Assembly (NCBI GenBank): GCA_028822445.1
Contig: JAPKDQ010000004.1
Location: forward strand, 62,001 to 126,000
Direction of reading: 5' to 3'
DNA length: 64,000 nucleotides
DNA from: Rhodospirillaceae bacterium
GTDB lineage: Bacteria > Pseudomonadota > Alphaproteobacteria > Rhodospirillales > Rhodospirillaceae
In this document: positions 17,685 to 28,700 of the stretch, piece by piece
Numbering within the stretch: the stretch's first letter is position 1
Layout: the number at the start of each line of letters is the position of its first letter
The notes under the pieces: model-generated
Databases searched by the model: none
The model's input: only the letters and a program-made list of their open reading frames with translations
Told to the model about the DNA's origin: nothing
Program-made: the position numbers and the translations under genes

Positions 17685-20105
17685 ATGCGAAGAATCTTAG
17701 CAATCCTATTTTGCCTGTCTATGCTCGCGGTTTTTGCCGCAGGGTCGGCGTTGGTTTGGGTGTTTTACGAATATGGCCGTGATCTTCCCGACTACCGACA
17801 GTTGGCTGACTATGAACCGTCTGTCATGTCTAGAGTTTATGCTGGAGACGGGCGTCTAATCGAAGAGTACGCAGTTGAGGGAAGAGTTTTTGTTCCGTTC
17901 TCTGCTATACCGACAAAACTAGTGAACGCTTTTCTGTCTGCAGAAGACAAAACTTTCTACTCTCACCCAGGGCTAGATTTTTTTGGTATTGCGAGGGCCG
18001 TCCTCACAAATGTCGAAGCGCGCTTTACTGACCGTAGGATGGTCGGAGCATCTACAATAACACAGCAAGTCGCAAAGAACTTTTTACTGACCAATGAATA
18101 TAGTTTTGACCGTAAGATCAAAGAAGCAATTCTGGCGCTTCGTATAGAACAAGCCTTTGACAAAGATGAGATACTCGAATTGTATCTCAACGAAATTTAT
18201 TTTGGGTTTGGGTCTTATGGCGTTTCCGCGGCCGCAGTAAATTACTTCAATAAGTCACTTGACGAACTGTCATTATCAGAGATTGCATTTCTAGCTGGTT
18301 TGCCAAAGGCGCCTAATAATTACCACCCTATTCGGCGTGCGAAGGCTGCGAGAGACCGTCGGGATTATGTTCTAGGCCGCATGGCTGACGACGGACACAT
18401 TTCACTGACGGAAGCTAATGTTGCGAGGCAGGCACCTATAGTCGTTGGACGCCGCAATCAAATGGAATTTGTTTATGGAGGTGAGTACTTCGCTGAGGAG
18501 GTGCGTAGAAACCTTGTTCAACAATTCGGGTCTGATGCGTTGTATAGAGAAGGCCTTGCAGTCAGGACGTCTCTCGATCCGAATTTACAGGAGATTGCTG
18601 ATCGCGTCTTACGGGCGGGCTTAATCGAGTATGATAGAAGGCATGGCTGGAGAGGGGCTGTTGGCCGTATCTCAGTCGGCGCAGGGTGGGTAGACCGCCT
18701 CACTGCTTTTGACCTTCCGGTTGGTAGACCAAAAAATTGGGACTTCGCTGTTGTTCGACGAGCCTCAAAGGACTTGGCCATGTTGTTGTTCGTGGATGGA
18801 AGGTCCGGTCAGATCCCGTTGGCCGAAGTTCAGTGGGCGAGAGCCTGGAAGCCAGAACAAAAACGAGGTCCCCGGGTCGATGGGGTCGGTCAAGTCTTGT
18901 TCGCTGGTGATGTTGTCTTCGTCGAACGCGTTCAACGAAATGCCGAAGGTGAACCTTATCCTAACGACACATATAGTCTAAGGCAGATCCCAGATATTGG
19001 TGGAGGGCTTGTTGCTTTGGATCCTCACACCGGCAGAGTGTTGGCTATGACAGGGGGGTTCTCATATGAGTTATCCGAATTCAACCGAGCTACCCAAGCA
19101 ATGCGTCAACCAGGCTCCTCGTTTAAGCCGTTTGTGTATTTAGCTGCGCTAGACAATGGTTATACCCCTTCAACTCTTGTGCTGGATGCCCCCTTTGTCA
19201 TTGACCAGGGGCCAGGGTTGCCAAAGTGGAAGCCAAAGAATTATAGCGGGAGATATTATGGGGCGTCGACCCTTCGCACGGGAGTAGAGAAGTCGCAGAA
19301 CCTTATGACTGTTCGCTTGGCACAGGCAATTGGAATGGAAAAGGTTGGATCCTATGCCCGTAAATTTGGACTTGTTGACGACCTACCCACCAACCTTTCT
19401 GCTGCTCTTGGATCGGAAGAATCGACCTTGATCTCTGTTACCGCTGCATACGCGATGCTTGTAAACGGTGGAAAGAAAATTATTCCGACGTTGATTGATC
19501 GCGTGCAGGACCGTTACGGAATAACAGTTGTCCGGGCGGACGGCCGTGTATGCTCATCTTGTGCGAACTCTAGTGTTGAACCGCCGATATTGCCGGACAA
19601 TCGTGAACAGCTAACCGATCCTGCCAGCGCGTATCAGATGGTTTCAATTCTGCAAGGTGCAGTTGAACGGGGAACAGGCCGAAGGGTGGCCGCCGTCGGG
19701 AAGCCCTTAGCAGGCAAAACAGGGACCTCAAATGATAGTTTTGACACCTGGTTTTTAGGGTTTTCTCCTGACCTAGCCGTGGGCGTTTATGTCGGGTTTG
19801 ATGAGCCTCGAACCCTTGGCTCAAATGAGACAGGGTCAACAGTTGCGGCTCCAGTTTTTCGTGACTTTATGGCTTCTGCTCTTGCAGATCAGCCGGCCAC
19901 CCCCTTCAGGATTCCAGAGGGAATTGTGATGGTCCGCGTTACGCCGGAAACCGGGCTTGTCGCTCCGCCTGGCTCTAGAAAGGCTATTCTTGAGGCGTTT
20001 AAGCCGGGTACGGCACCAACAATGGGTGCTGCTGTAGTCGGTGCTATGCCTGATGCTGTTGGTTTTTCTTCATCTGACCAGCCGAGTGCCGGCGGTCTCT
20101 ATTAG
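17685..20105 (+). CDS. mrcA: Penicillin-binding protein 1A
   Basis: This bifunctional peptidoglycan synthase of 806 residues has an N-terminal membrane anchor (about 5-27). The GT51 glycosyltransferase domain has the catalytic AEDKTFYSHPGLDFFG near 86 and GASTITQQVAKN near 122. An OB-like insertion typical of proteobacterial PBP1A covers about 300-420. The transpeptidase domain has the SxxK active site in QPGSSFKPF near 473, SQN in EKSQNLMTVR near 533 and KTGTSN near 676. It is in the usual alphaproteobacterial order rne / amidase / mrcA / prfB. The next gene starts 8 bases after the stop. Confidence 0.96.
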   Translation: MRRILAILFCLSMLAVFAAGSALVWVFYEYGRDLPDYRQLADYEPSVMSRVYAGDGRLIEEYAVEGRVFVPFSAIPTKLVNAFLSAEDKTFYSHPGLDFFGIARAVLTNVEARFTDRRMVGASTITQQVAKNFLLTNEYSFDRKIKEAILALRIEQAFDKDEILELYLNEIYFGFGSYGVSAAAVNYFNKSLDELSLSEIAFLAGLPKAPNNYHPIRRAKAARDRRDYVLGRMADDGHISLTEANVARQAPIVVGRRNQMEFVYGGEYFAEEVRRNLVQQFGSDALYREGLAVRTSLDPNLQEIADRVLRAGLIEYDRRHGWRGAVGRISVGAGWVDRLTAFDLPVGRPKNWDFAVVRRASKDLAMLLFVDGRSGQIPLAEVQWARAWKPEQKRGPRVDGVGQVLFAGDVVFVERVQRNAEGEPYPNDTYSLRQIPDIGGGLVALDPHTGRVLAMTGGFSYELSEFNRATQAMRQPGSSFKPFVYLAALDNGYTPSTLVLDAPFVIDQGPGLPKWKPKNYSGRYYGASTLRTGVEKSQNLMTVRLAQAIGMEKVGSYARKFGLVDDLPTNLSAALGSEESTLISVTAAYAMLVNGGKKIIPTLIDRVQDRYGITVVRADGRVCSSCANSSVEPPILPDNREQLTDPASAYQMVSILQGAVERGTGRRVAAVGKPLAGKTGTSNDSFDTWFLGFSPDLAVGVYVGFDEPRTLGSNETGSTVAAPVFRDFMASALADQPATPFRIPEGIVMVRVTPETGLVAPPGSRKAILEAFKPGTAPTMGAAVVGAMPDAVGFSSSDQPSAGGLY

Positions 20106-20113
20106 GACGTTCA

Positions 20114-20848
20114 ATGACGGCTACAAAAAAAGATTTTAAAGTTATTTATGACAAGTTTTCTGCGCCGATTGCTAAGAAATTGGACTGTGGCCGAATATGC
20201 GCGCCGCTGAATGACGGTATTCCGGTTTGCTGTAGTACTGAAAATGCAATTCCAATCGTTGAAGATGAAGAGTGGAAACTTTTGAATTCCCGCACAGATC
20301 TATGGAAGCCCTTTAAGCCGTTCGATAAAGCATCTAAAAAGATTGTAAAAGAATTAGCCAAGACTACATGTGCCATTGAATGTAAGGGCGTAGCATTCTG
20401 TGAAAGAGACAATCGATCTTTGGCATGCCGATCATTTCCATATTTTCCCTATTTTACTAAGGAGGGGGAGTTGATCGGTCTTGCGGCCTATTGGACATTT
20501 GAAGACCGTTGCTGGGTTATCTCCAACGTTGAAGTTGCGGATAAGAAATTCGTCAGTGAAATGATTGAAGCATATGAGTATCTGTTTGATGTCGATGAGG
20601 AACAGTACGAAGCATATTACGAGGAGTCCGCGACAATGCGCCGTGTTTTCTCGAAACGTAATGAGCCTATTCAAATTATTGGGTGCGGTATGAAGTACTT
20701 CTTTGTTCTACCGAAATCTGGTGGCCGTGTGATTCCAACTGAGAAGTCAGCGTTTCGCCCTGTTAAACCGTTCACCTCAGATAAAGTCTACAAAAAAGCG
20801 ATCAAAGAAGCCGGTGGCGACCCAACAGGCCATAGCCTTCCAAGGTAA
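20114..20848 (+). CDS. Cysteine-cluster protein, YkgJ-like
   Basis: This 244-residue protein has cysteines grouped in its first half: LDCGRICAPL at about 23-32, IPVCCSTEN near 36-42, TTCAIECKG near 95-102, FCERD near 107 and LACRSFPYFPYF near 116-122. This pattern, ending in CRSFPY-like sequence, resembles the YkgJ / CxxCxxCC zinc- or iron-binding family (PF03692), in which metal binding is predicted from sequence and the role is unknown. It lies between PBP1A and prfB, 8 bases after mrcA, so it is probably co-transcribed with the wall genes. Confidence 0.72.
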   Translation: MTATKKDFKVIYDKFSAPIAKKLDCGRICAPLNDGIPVCCSTENAIPIVEDEEWKLLNSRTDLWKPFKPFDKASKKIVKELAKTTCAIECKGVAFCERDNRSLACRSFPYFPYFTKEGELIGLAAYWTFEDRCWVISNVEVADKKFVSEMIEAYEYLFDVDEEQYEAYYEESATMRRVFSKRNEPIQIIGCGMKYFFVLPKSGGRVIPTEKSAFRPVKPFTSDKVYKKAIKEAGGDPTGHSLPR

Positions 20849-20947
20849 GCCCTTTTAATTCTTATCTGCCAGATAATATTGCAGCACCGGTTACTTTCTT
20901 GATAAGTGAAGCCTTGAAATTAAAACTCATAGTTAAGATGTAGTCCC

Positions 20948-22073
20948 ATGCGTGCAGAACATGAATCTTTGGTATCTGAAATTAAGCAGTCTATGGCTCT
21001 GCTGAGGAGGCATCTTTGACTGGGACCAGGCGCTTCTCAGGTTAGAAGAACTGAACTCAAAAACGGAGGAATCTGACTTCTGGTCAGACCAAAGCGCGGC
21101 TCAGAAAATAATGCGAGAGCGCACGCACCTGAATACGTCTATCAGTCGATACAAGGATCTTGAGGCGGGCCTGGATGATGCCATAACTCTCATAGAGCTT
21201 GGGGAGATGGAGGGCGAAGAGGACGCTATCTGTGAGGGCGAGGCTGCGCTTGATGCCCTCTCCGAAGAGGCCGGAAAGCTTGAGCTTGAGAGTTTGCTTT
21301 CGGGAGAGGCGGACGCTAACGACTGTTATGTCGAAATCCATGCTGGCGCTGGGGGTACGGAAGCTCAGGATTGGGCTGAAATGATCTCTCGCATGTATGC
21401 GCGTTGGGCTGAAGCCCATGGGCATAAAGTAGAGCTTGTCGAGGAAAGCCCTGGGGAAGAAGCCGGCATCAAATCCGTCACATACAGAATTCTTGGCTTA
21501 AATGCCTATGGCTGGATGAAGACTGAAAGTGGTGTCCACCGGTTAGTTAGAATCTCGCCTTTTGATTCCTCTGCCCGGCGACACACGAGTTTTGCATCTG
21601 TGTGGGTGTTTCCAGTTGTCGATGATTCAATAGAGATCGAAATAGATGAGAAGGATTGCCGTATAGATACCTATCGGTCTTCGGGCTCTGGCGGACAACA
21701 TGTGAACAAGACCGATAGTGCCGTCAGAATTACTCACATCTCTACAAAAATAGCCGTTCAGTGTCAGAGCGAACGCTCACAGCACCAGAATAAGGCGAAG
21801 TGTTGGGACATGTTGCGAGCCAGGCTGTATGAAAGAGAACTGCAAATACGCGAAGAACAAGCAATGGAGACAGAGGCCAGCAAATCCGATATCGGTTGGG
21901 GGCACCAGATCAGGTCTTATGTCTTGCAACCATACCAGATGGTTAAAGACCTTCGTACCGACGTGGAAACATCAGATACGAAAGGTGTTCTTGATGGGGA
22001 CCTAGATCAATTTATGGCGGCGTCTTTAGCAGCACGGATTAAGATAGAGGGTGATACAATCGATACGGCATAA
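20948..22073 (+). CDS. prfB: Peptide chain release factor 2, with programmed +1 frameshift
   Basis: RF2 recognises UGA and UAA stops and releases the finished protein. Translation starts at ATG 20948 and reads 23 codons to an in-frame TGA at 21017-21019. Shifting +1 at CTT-T-GAC (dropping T21017) gives an uninterrupted protein of about 374 residues ending at 22073. The stop-recognition tripeptide SPF is in [12 protein letters not shown] and the catalytic GGQ in [17 protein letters not shown]. The frameshift is an autoregulatory device: low RF2 slows termination at the internal UGA and favours the shift. The gene is the last in the amidase-mrcA group. Confidence 0.96.
21005..21019 (+). promoter_or_regulatory. 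RF2 programmed frameshift site
   Basis: The internal Shine-Dalgarno-like AGGAGG at 21005-21010 lies three bases upstream of the slippery CTT (21014-21016), followed by TGA and then C. This spacing and the CTTTGAC core match the E. coli prfB site, where the element pushes the ribosome forward by one base. The sequence downstream continues RF2 in the +1 frame without another stop, so this is a functional recoding signal rather than a sequencing slip. Confidence 0.95.
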
Positions 22074-22125
22074 GGGCTTGGTCGTATGTTCTAATGCCCC
22101 TTATAAAAACCGCCTTTTCTATACC

Positions 22126-22590
22126 CTACAGTGCTTGGACTGCCGCTAACACTTCGTCCACATGGCCTGAAACTTTCACCTTCCTCCACTCAGCCCGCAG
22201 GATACCTTTCCCGTCGACTAAGAAAGTCGACCTTTCAATGCCCATGTATTTGCGACCGTACATATTCTTTTCTTTCCAAACCTCGTAGTCATCGCACATG
22301 GAATTATTTTCATCTGATGCTAATGAGAAATTGAGATCATATTTACTAATAAATTTCTCGTGCTTTTCTATGGTATCTTTTGAGATACCGATGACGACAG
22401 TATTGGCTTTCTTGAAGTCAGGCATTGCATCTCTGAAACCGCATGCCTCTTTAGTGCAGCCAGGCGTATCATCTTTCGGATAGAAATAAACGATTACGTT
22501 CTTGCCAGTAAGAGAATTGAGTGAAGCCGTCTGCCCTCCATTTACGGGGAGATTAAAATTCGGTGCTTTGTTTCCGATCTTGATTGGCAT
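22126..22590 (-). CDS. bcp: Thioredoxin-dependent peroxiredoxin (Bcp/PrxQ)
   Basis: This 154-residue cytoplasmic peroxiredoxin reduces hydrogen peroxide and lipid hydroperoxides using thioredoxin. The peroxidatic Cys45 is in YPKDDTPGCTKEACGFRD, with the resolving Cys50 five residues on, the PrxQ pattern. The start MPIKIGNKAPNFNL is typical. It lies downstream of glnE on the same strand, 37 bases after the glnE stop, and converges with prfB. The glnE-bcp pairing recurs in alphaproteobacteria. Confidence 0.95.
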   Translation of the reverse strand: MPIKIGNKAPNFNLPVNGGQTASLNSLTGKNVIVYFYPKDDTPGCTKEACGFRDAMPDFKKANTVVIGISKDTIEKHEKFISKYDLNFSLASDENNSMCDDYEVWKEKNMYGRKYMGIERSTFLVDGKGILRAEWRKVKVSGHVDEVLAAVQAL

Positions 22591-22627
22591 AACGATTCCT
22601 CTCGGAGTGGGTGTTTATCTATCTCAG

Positions 22628-25594
22628 CTAACTATTTTTAGAGGTGCTTACAACCTTGTCCTCAAATAGTTGAGATATATTTAGGCTGGTTTCGCGCATT
22701 TTTTGGCGGAGGTCTTTCATCGATGATGAACCCGAAACGGCTAAGATTCTTTTCACTAGGCCTAATGAGATTTCAGCGCCTTTCTCTCGCTCACCGATGC
22801 TCAGTCTATAGAGCCACAGGATGTTGATCCACAATGACAAAGCCTTGCGTAATGTATTGGCTTCATAATTAGTTAATATCCCCATGGCCAAAAGCTGGTT
22901 TATGGAAGCAATAGGATCTAGTAAGTGATTGGCGCAAATACGATTGTAATTCAGTAGCGTTAAGAATTGGATTATAAACTCCGCATCCAACAGACCACCG
23001 TTCATGTGTTTTATATCCCACTGCCCTGATTGTGGATGCTGGTGTCTTATTCGTGACCTCATTTTAGAAACATCTTTAGCGAGAGTAGCCTCGTGTATGT
23101 TTTTAGATAAAACCGCACGTATGATTTTAGAGATTTTATGTCCTAGGTGCCCTGTGTCGAACACCGGCTTAGCGCGGGTTAAAGCCAAGTGTTCCCATGC
23201 CCATGCTTCGTTAAACTGGTATTTCTCAAATGCCTGAATGCTCGTTGCAGTTGGCCCTTGTGCGCCTGAAGGGCGAAGACGTAGGTCCACCTCGTATAAT
23301 TCACCCTCCGAGGTGCGAACTGTTAGGGCAGAGAAAATTCTTTGGGCGAGCCTCGTATAATATGGTGCTGGCGGCAGCGAACGTAATCCGCCCCTAGATT
23401 CTACATTCTGTGGAGCGTCGTAGATGATTACTAGATCAAGGTCAGACGTTGGCATTAATTCTGAACTACCGAGTTTGCCATAGGCCAGGATCGCCAGTTT
23501 TCCACTGTCTATTATGCCAAACTTACGTTCAAACTCTCTACAAACACATGGTACTAATGCGGCGATCGTGGATTCCGCTATAGAGCTTAATGTTTTGGCA
23601 CCTTCAGTGGGCGTAATGAGAGAGCGGAGAACTTGTATGCCTGTCCGGAATTGAAGGTCATTCGCCCACCTCCGACACGCATCAAGTTTCGCTTCAAAGT
23701 TGGGTGTGTGCCCGAGAGCCTCGGTGAGTTCAGATAGCAACTCCTTCCTTGGGGGGAGGGCCTCGAAAAAATACGGGTCCAGAATGTAGTCGATACGCGC
23801 ACTCGAGGTTGTCAGATAGTCGGCAAGGCGTGGGGCATCGCCCATAATTTCACAGAGTAGGTCTAGAATTACAGGGTGGGAATAAAAGACGGAAAACAAT
23901 TGTACGCCGGCGGGCAGTTGCTCAAGGAAGTTGTTAAATTTTGTGAGCGCTTTGTCCGGCTGCGTGGTCTTACTCAATGCAGATAATAGGCTTGGGACAA
24001 TTTCCGTGAGTATCTGCCGTGACCGTGTGCTTTTCGTTGCCCTGCACCTGCCAAGGTGCCACGATCTGATAATTTGTGAAACCGTTTTTGGGTTTTGGAA
24101 GCCTAAGCTTTGCAGTGTTTTGAGTGTATCTGCGTCATGCTCAGTCCCTGTAAAGACTAGGTTTCCCTTGATTGTAAGCTTTGGCGTGTCTTCAAATAGA
24201 GCTGCGTAATGGCGTTCGACTTGTCGGAGATGAAAAGTGACGTCGGCCTCAAACTGGCTAAGATTCTCGAAACCGCAAAAAACTGCTAACGCTAATGCAC
24301 TGCTTTTGTTGTCTGGTATTTTTTGGGTTTGTTCGTCATTGATCATTTGCATGCGATGTTCGAGGCGGCGCAAAAAATTATAAGAGTCTGAAAGTTCGGC
24401 TACAACTTCTGACTTAATAATGTTGTTTTCTTCCAATCGTATTAGCCCAACTAGCGTTTGGGCCGGTCGCAAATCTTTATTTTTACCACCCCATATGAGC
24501 TGCTGTATTTGAACGAAAAATTCGATTTCTCGAATGCCGCCGCGACCACTCTTAATGTCATGGCCTAGGAGGTCTATGTTTGCTCCGCCCTTTATTGCGT
24601 ATATTTGTCTCTTGATGGAATGAATATCCTGAAGGGCATAAAAATCTAAAGATTTTCTCCAGATAAATGGTTCTAAAAATTTTAGGAAAGAAGCCCCAGT
24701 TCTTGTGTCACCTGCGATGACGCGGGCTTTGATAAGCGCGGCCCGTTCCCAATTTTGCCCCCAACTTTCATAATAAAGTTCTGCCGCTTCCGTCGATATG
24801 GCTATAGATGTTGAGCCAGGGTCCGGTCTTAAGCGCAGATCTGTTCTGAATACGTAGCCATCGGCCGTTCGGTCATCAAGGAGGCTTATAAGGGCCTTAG
24901 TTAGTTTAATCGAAAATTCCTGTGGAGATTTACTCCCCGTGTATTTTGGTAGCTCAGGGTTGTACAAAACCATGAGGTCTATATCGGATGAATAATTAAG
25001 CTCACTGGCGCCGAGTTTGCCTACCGCTAGAACGAATAGCCCACTATTGAGGTGTGGCTGGTCTTCATCAGAGACATTAAAATTTCCGTTTCTAGCTTCA
25101 GCGTTTAGAAGAGTGTTGAGGCAGGTCGAAACACAGAGATCCGCAAATTCGGATAAGTGTTCTGTGACGTCTGATAATTCCCACGCTCCACATATATCGG
25201 ATAGAGCAATATAAAGTGCTGCCTGTTCCTTTTTCTGCCGGAGTAACAATTTTAGAGCGTTAAGGTCATGCTTTACACAAGAGATATCACTCTCAAAGTC
25301 TTCAATGAATAGGCCCCATGCGGCACTAGCGCCTATAGTGCCCCAACTTTTAATACACTCAGGGTTTTTGATTGCGGATTTTGACAGGTATGGACTGTTC
25401 CCAAAAATACTGGCTAAGAGAACAGATACGGAGTTCGTCTCTGAGGAAAATATGGGGGCATCGAGGTCTATAGTTGACCCATTCTTGTGCTTCCATAGGT
25501 TAAGAAATCTAATGTGCTGCGCAATATCATGGGCGCGAGGAATAATTTTTTCTGGCATACTTTTGCCATGATTTGGAGTTTTTCTGTTCGTCAT
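22628..25594 (-). CDS. glnE: Bifunctional glutamine synthetase adenylyltransferase/deadenylylase
   Basis: GlnE adds AMP to, or removes it from, glutamine synthetase under control of PII proteins, tuning nitrogen assimilation. The 988-residue length is normal. Two nucleotidyltransferase domains are visible: the N-terminal with LGASELNYSSDIDLMVLY near 193 and the C-terminal with LGSSELMPTSDLDLVIIYD near 700. Each is followed by an Arg-rich partner block (DLRLRPDPGSTS and DLRLRPSGAQGP). The start is the ATG at 25594, though an in-frame ATG 12 codons on is possible. It is divergent from the YhdP-like gene. Confidence 0.96.
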   Translation of the reverse strand: MTNRKTPNHGKSMPEKIIPRAHDIAQHIRFLNLWKHKNGSTIDLDAPIFSSETNSVSVLLASIFGNSPYLSKSAIKNPECIKSWGTIGASAAWGLFIEDFESDISCVKHDLNALKLLLRQKKEQAALYIALSDICGAWELSDVTEHLSEFADLCVSTCLNTLLNAEARNGNFNVSDEDQPHLNSGLFVLAVGKLGASELNYSSDIDLMVLYNPELPKYTGSKSPQEFSIKLTKALISLLDDRTADGYVFRTDLRLRPDPGSTSIAISTEAAELYYESWGQNWERAALIKARVIAGDTRTGASFLKFLEPFIWRKSLDFYALQDIHSIKRQIYAIKGGANIDLLGHDIKSGRGGIREIEFFVQIQQLIWGGKNKDLRPAQTLVGLIRLEENNIIKSEVVAELSDSYNFLRRLEHRMQMINDEQTQKIPDNKSSALALAVFCGFENLSQFEADVTFHLRQVERHYAALFEDTPKLTIKGNLVFTGTEHDADTLKTLQSLGFQNPKTVSQIIRSWHLGRCRATKSTRSRQILTEIVPSLLSALSKTTQPDKALTKFNNFLEQLPAGVQLFSVFYSHPVILDLLCEIMGDAPRLADYLTTSSARIDYILDPYFFEALPPRKELLSELTEALGHTPNFEAKLDACRRWANDLQFRTGIQVLRSLITPTEGAKTLSSIAESTIAALVPCVCREFERKFGIIDSGKLAILAYGKLGSSELMPTSDLDLVIIYDAPQNVESRGGLRSLPPAPYYTRLAQRIFSALTVRTSEGELYEVDLRLRPSGAQGPTATSIQAFEKYQFNEAWAWEHLALTRAKPVFDTGHLGHKISKIIRAVLSKNIHEATLAKDVSKMRSRIRHQHPQSGQWDIKHMNGGLLDAEFIIQFLTLLNYNRICANHLLDPIASINQLLAMGILTNYEANTLRKALSLWINILWLYRLSIGEREKGAEISLGLVKRILAVSGSSSMKDLRQKMRETSLNISQLFEDKVVSTSKNS

Positions 25595-25718
25595 AGATAA
25601 CTTCCAAGTCTTGGATACTTCAGTGTGGCATTATGAATTAGCTTAGCTGGATTGGTTTGCCTGAAATACCTTCAAAGTCAGGCTAAATGTTCATGTAGCA
25701 ACGTATTGGAAACGAGAC

Positions 25719-28700
25719 TTGGTTCACGGCGCAGTTAATACACTGTTTAGAACAATAATGGCATGCATCACGATAGTCGTGTTTGGCCTAGCTCTTTTAG
25801 CTTGGCGCTTATCCGACGGACCAGTCGTGATTGATTTCTTGGCTCCGTATGTTTCAGGCGCTTTGAGCGCTGCAGGTGACGGCGTTAGTTTCCAAGCTCA
25901 GGGTGCAGTTCTTAGTTGGAAGGGGTTCCAATCTTCTCCAGACGTTGCTGTTCAGAACATTACAGTCATTGACCAGGGCGGGGGCGTGATCGCGTCATTT
26001 CCTGAGATGCTTGTGAGGCTTAGCGTCGAATCAATACTCGAGGGTGAGTTTGCACCTAAAGAAGTTATTTTGGAAAGCCCATTAGTTCGTCTCACACGAT
26101 CACTAGAGGGAGAGATGCTATTTGGTCTTGACGCGCTGTCGGGCTCGAGTTCTTCTGTTGGCGGCTTGTTTAGTGTTCAGAATGAAGAGCCCCTGAGCGG
26201 CAATGAAGAAGCAGCAAATCAATTGCTGAACGTCGTGATCCGAGCGCTAACAGTGCCTGGTGGGGCAGGAAACCGGGCTGGTTATCTTGATAAAGTACTA
26301 ATCCAAAAGTCTAGGGTGGTCTTTTCTGATATGGCCTCTGGTTCCGAATGGCTGGTGCCCGCTGGTGATATCTCGCTTGAACGCCAAAGCGGTGATGTTT
26401 TGATAATTGCGGACCTCCCTTTCCTGAATGATGGGCGCACATCTAAGATTGGGGTCAAGGGAACATATGATGTTAGTGAGAAGGGCTTATCTCTCACGCT
26501 GAACTTCCAAGATGTTAGACCGTCTTCTTTTTCGAACCTAGCGTCGCGACTAACGATTTTAGATGGGGTGGAACTCGACTTGGATGGCGAGGCGGCCATC
26601 TCATTGGAGTTTAACGGCCCTAAATTATCTATTACGAGCGCTAGAGTGGATATCCGTGAAGGGGAAGGCGTACTTAAGTTGGCTGCTCCAGTCGGCCGTA
26701 CGTATCCTGTTCAATCTGTAAGCATGTTGGCTAACGCGGGACGGAATCTAGACTCGATTAATGTCGAGTTCCTAGATGTGAAGTCTAGTGAAAGAGGCCC
26801 AAGCCTTAAGGTTAAGGTTATTGGAGAAAACATGCTGTCTGCACCAGAGTTGGATCTATCTATTGAAATAGATGAAGTGACCCTTAGCGAATTGAAATCG
26901 TATTGGCCGCAGGAAATGAAGCCGAATACTCGCCGGTGGATAACTAAGAATCTAAATGGCGGCGAAATTAAGGATGCCCAAATCAATATTGTGCTGACAG
27001 GTGCAGATGTGACGAAGTTGAAAGCTTCTAGCCTAAATGGAAGCGGGGATCTAAGCGGTATTTCTGTGACTTACTTACGCCAGATGCCTCCCGTGGATGG
27101 TGTAAATGGTAGGCTAATCCTTTCTGATTCCGAAGTGGTGATTGATGTGACTAGCGGGGACGTTAGTCACATCAATGAGGAAGGCGCTCGATTAAGTATC
27201 CAAGAGGCCCGCGTAAGGTTGCATGGGTTGGATAATAAGACGGCATCTGCAGATATTGATATTCGCATAAATAGCGAGGTTAAGGATGTCGTTGCACTGC
27301 TCGACAAACCGCCTCTCGGATATGCATCTAAGCTCGGCATATCAGAATCCCGCATATCTGGACGTGCAGATGTACTTTTGGACATTAATTTTCCATTAGT
27401 TCAGGGGGTTTCGTTAAAGGAAGTGGAAGTTAGTGCGATGGCTTCTCTTCAAGATACTAGGGTCGCGGCTGCGGCGTTTGGGCTCGATCTGGAATCTGGG
27501 CAGTTTAGTTTAGACATAGATAATGATGGCATGGATGTGCGGGGTACGGCCGAGATCGGTGGAATTCAAACCGGCCTAGCGTGGCGGGAGAACTTCTCAC
27601 CGGGCGAATTTAAACGGCAATATGCTTTGGATGCCGTATTAGAGAACAGCCAACGGCCGCTTGTTGGTCTGGCTCAGGCTATTTTCGCACCACCTTATGT
27701 AGATGGACCAATACGGCTTGAGGCTATCTACACGGTCAATGAAGCCGAAAATAATACGCTTATTGTCGAAGCAAATGTTGAGCAAGCAGTTTTAAGGGTC
27801 CCGGCTTTAAATTGGATGAAGGCCACAACCGTGCCTGGTCTGATCTCTGCCGAGGTGCTTTTTGACGGCGGTATGCTCGGCAAAATTAGACATTTTGAAG
27901 TTTCGTCACCGGATGCCGGATTGCAGTTTGTGGGTGATGCTGAATTTTCCAATGGCACCGAGCTTCGGTCGGTTAGCCTGCATCCTGGTCAAATAGGAAG
28001 TAGCAAGTTCGGTTTGACCGCGCTACGTCAAGTTGACGGTGTTTTTGATATTGAGATGCAAGGAGTGGCCCTGGATGCTCGGGCATTCTGGACCTCACTA
28101 CGAAAAAGCAATAGCGCAAGAAGCTTTGATTCGGATGAAGATGCAGGAGCCCGATTTCCATACAAATTTAGAGGGAAAATAGATCAAGTTTTGCTTTCGG
28201 ACGCGGGCATAATGCGCGGTGTTGACGCGACTATCGAGCGTGGTGATCAAGGTCTCTCTGAATTAAGTGTTACCGGAGATGTGGTTGAAGGTGAGCGTTT
28301 CAATCTAAGTATGGTGCCGCAAGGTGACACTAGAGTATTTGCAGCCAGTAGTAGGAATGGCGGCGCAGTGCTTGCTGCGCTCGGCTTTGCCGATAGTTTT
28401 AGAGGTGGTGACCTGAAGGTTACCGGTGCGCTTAGTGAATCCGGAGATGTATCCGGTGACCTAATCATTGATACATTCGAGATGGTTGGCGCGCCGCTAC
28501 TCGCACGCTTATTATCTGTTGCTGCATTGACAGGAATAGTGGATGAGCTTCAGGGGAATGGAATATTTTTTTCCACATTGAACCTTCCGTTTGAGGCCTC
28601 CGATGGTGCTTTCAAGATTACAGATGGTGCTATCTACGGGCCCTCTATTGGCCTCACGGCAAATGGTATTTATGATACGAATAAGAACACTATCGACGGA

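Noticed and set aside
20948-21019. In-frame TGA early in prfB taken as a broken gene
   Set aside because: The CTTTGAC site with AGGAGG at the right distance shows programmed recoding, not a mutation.
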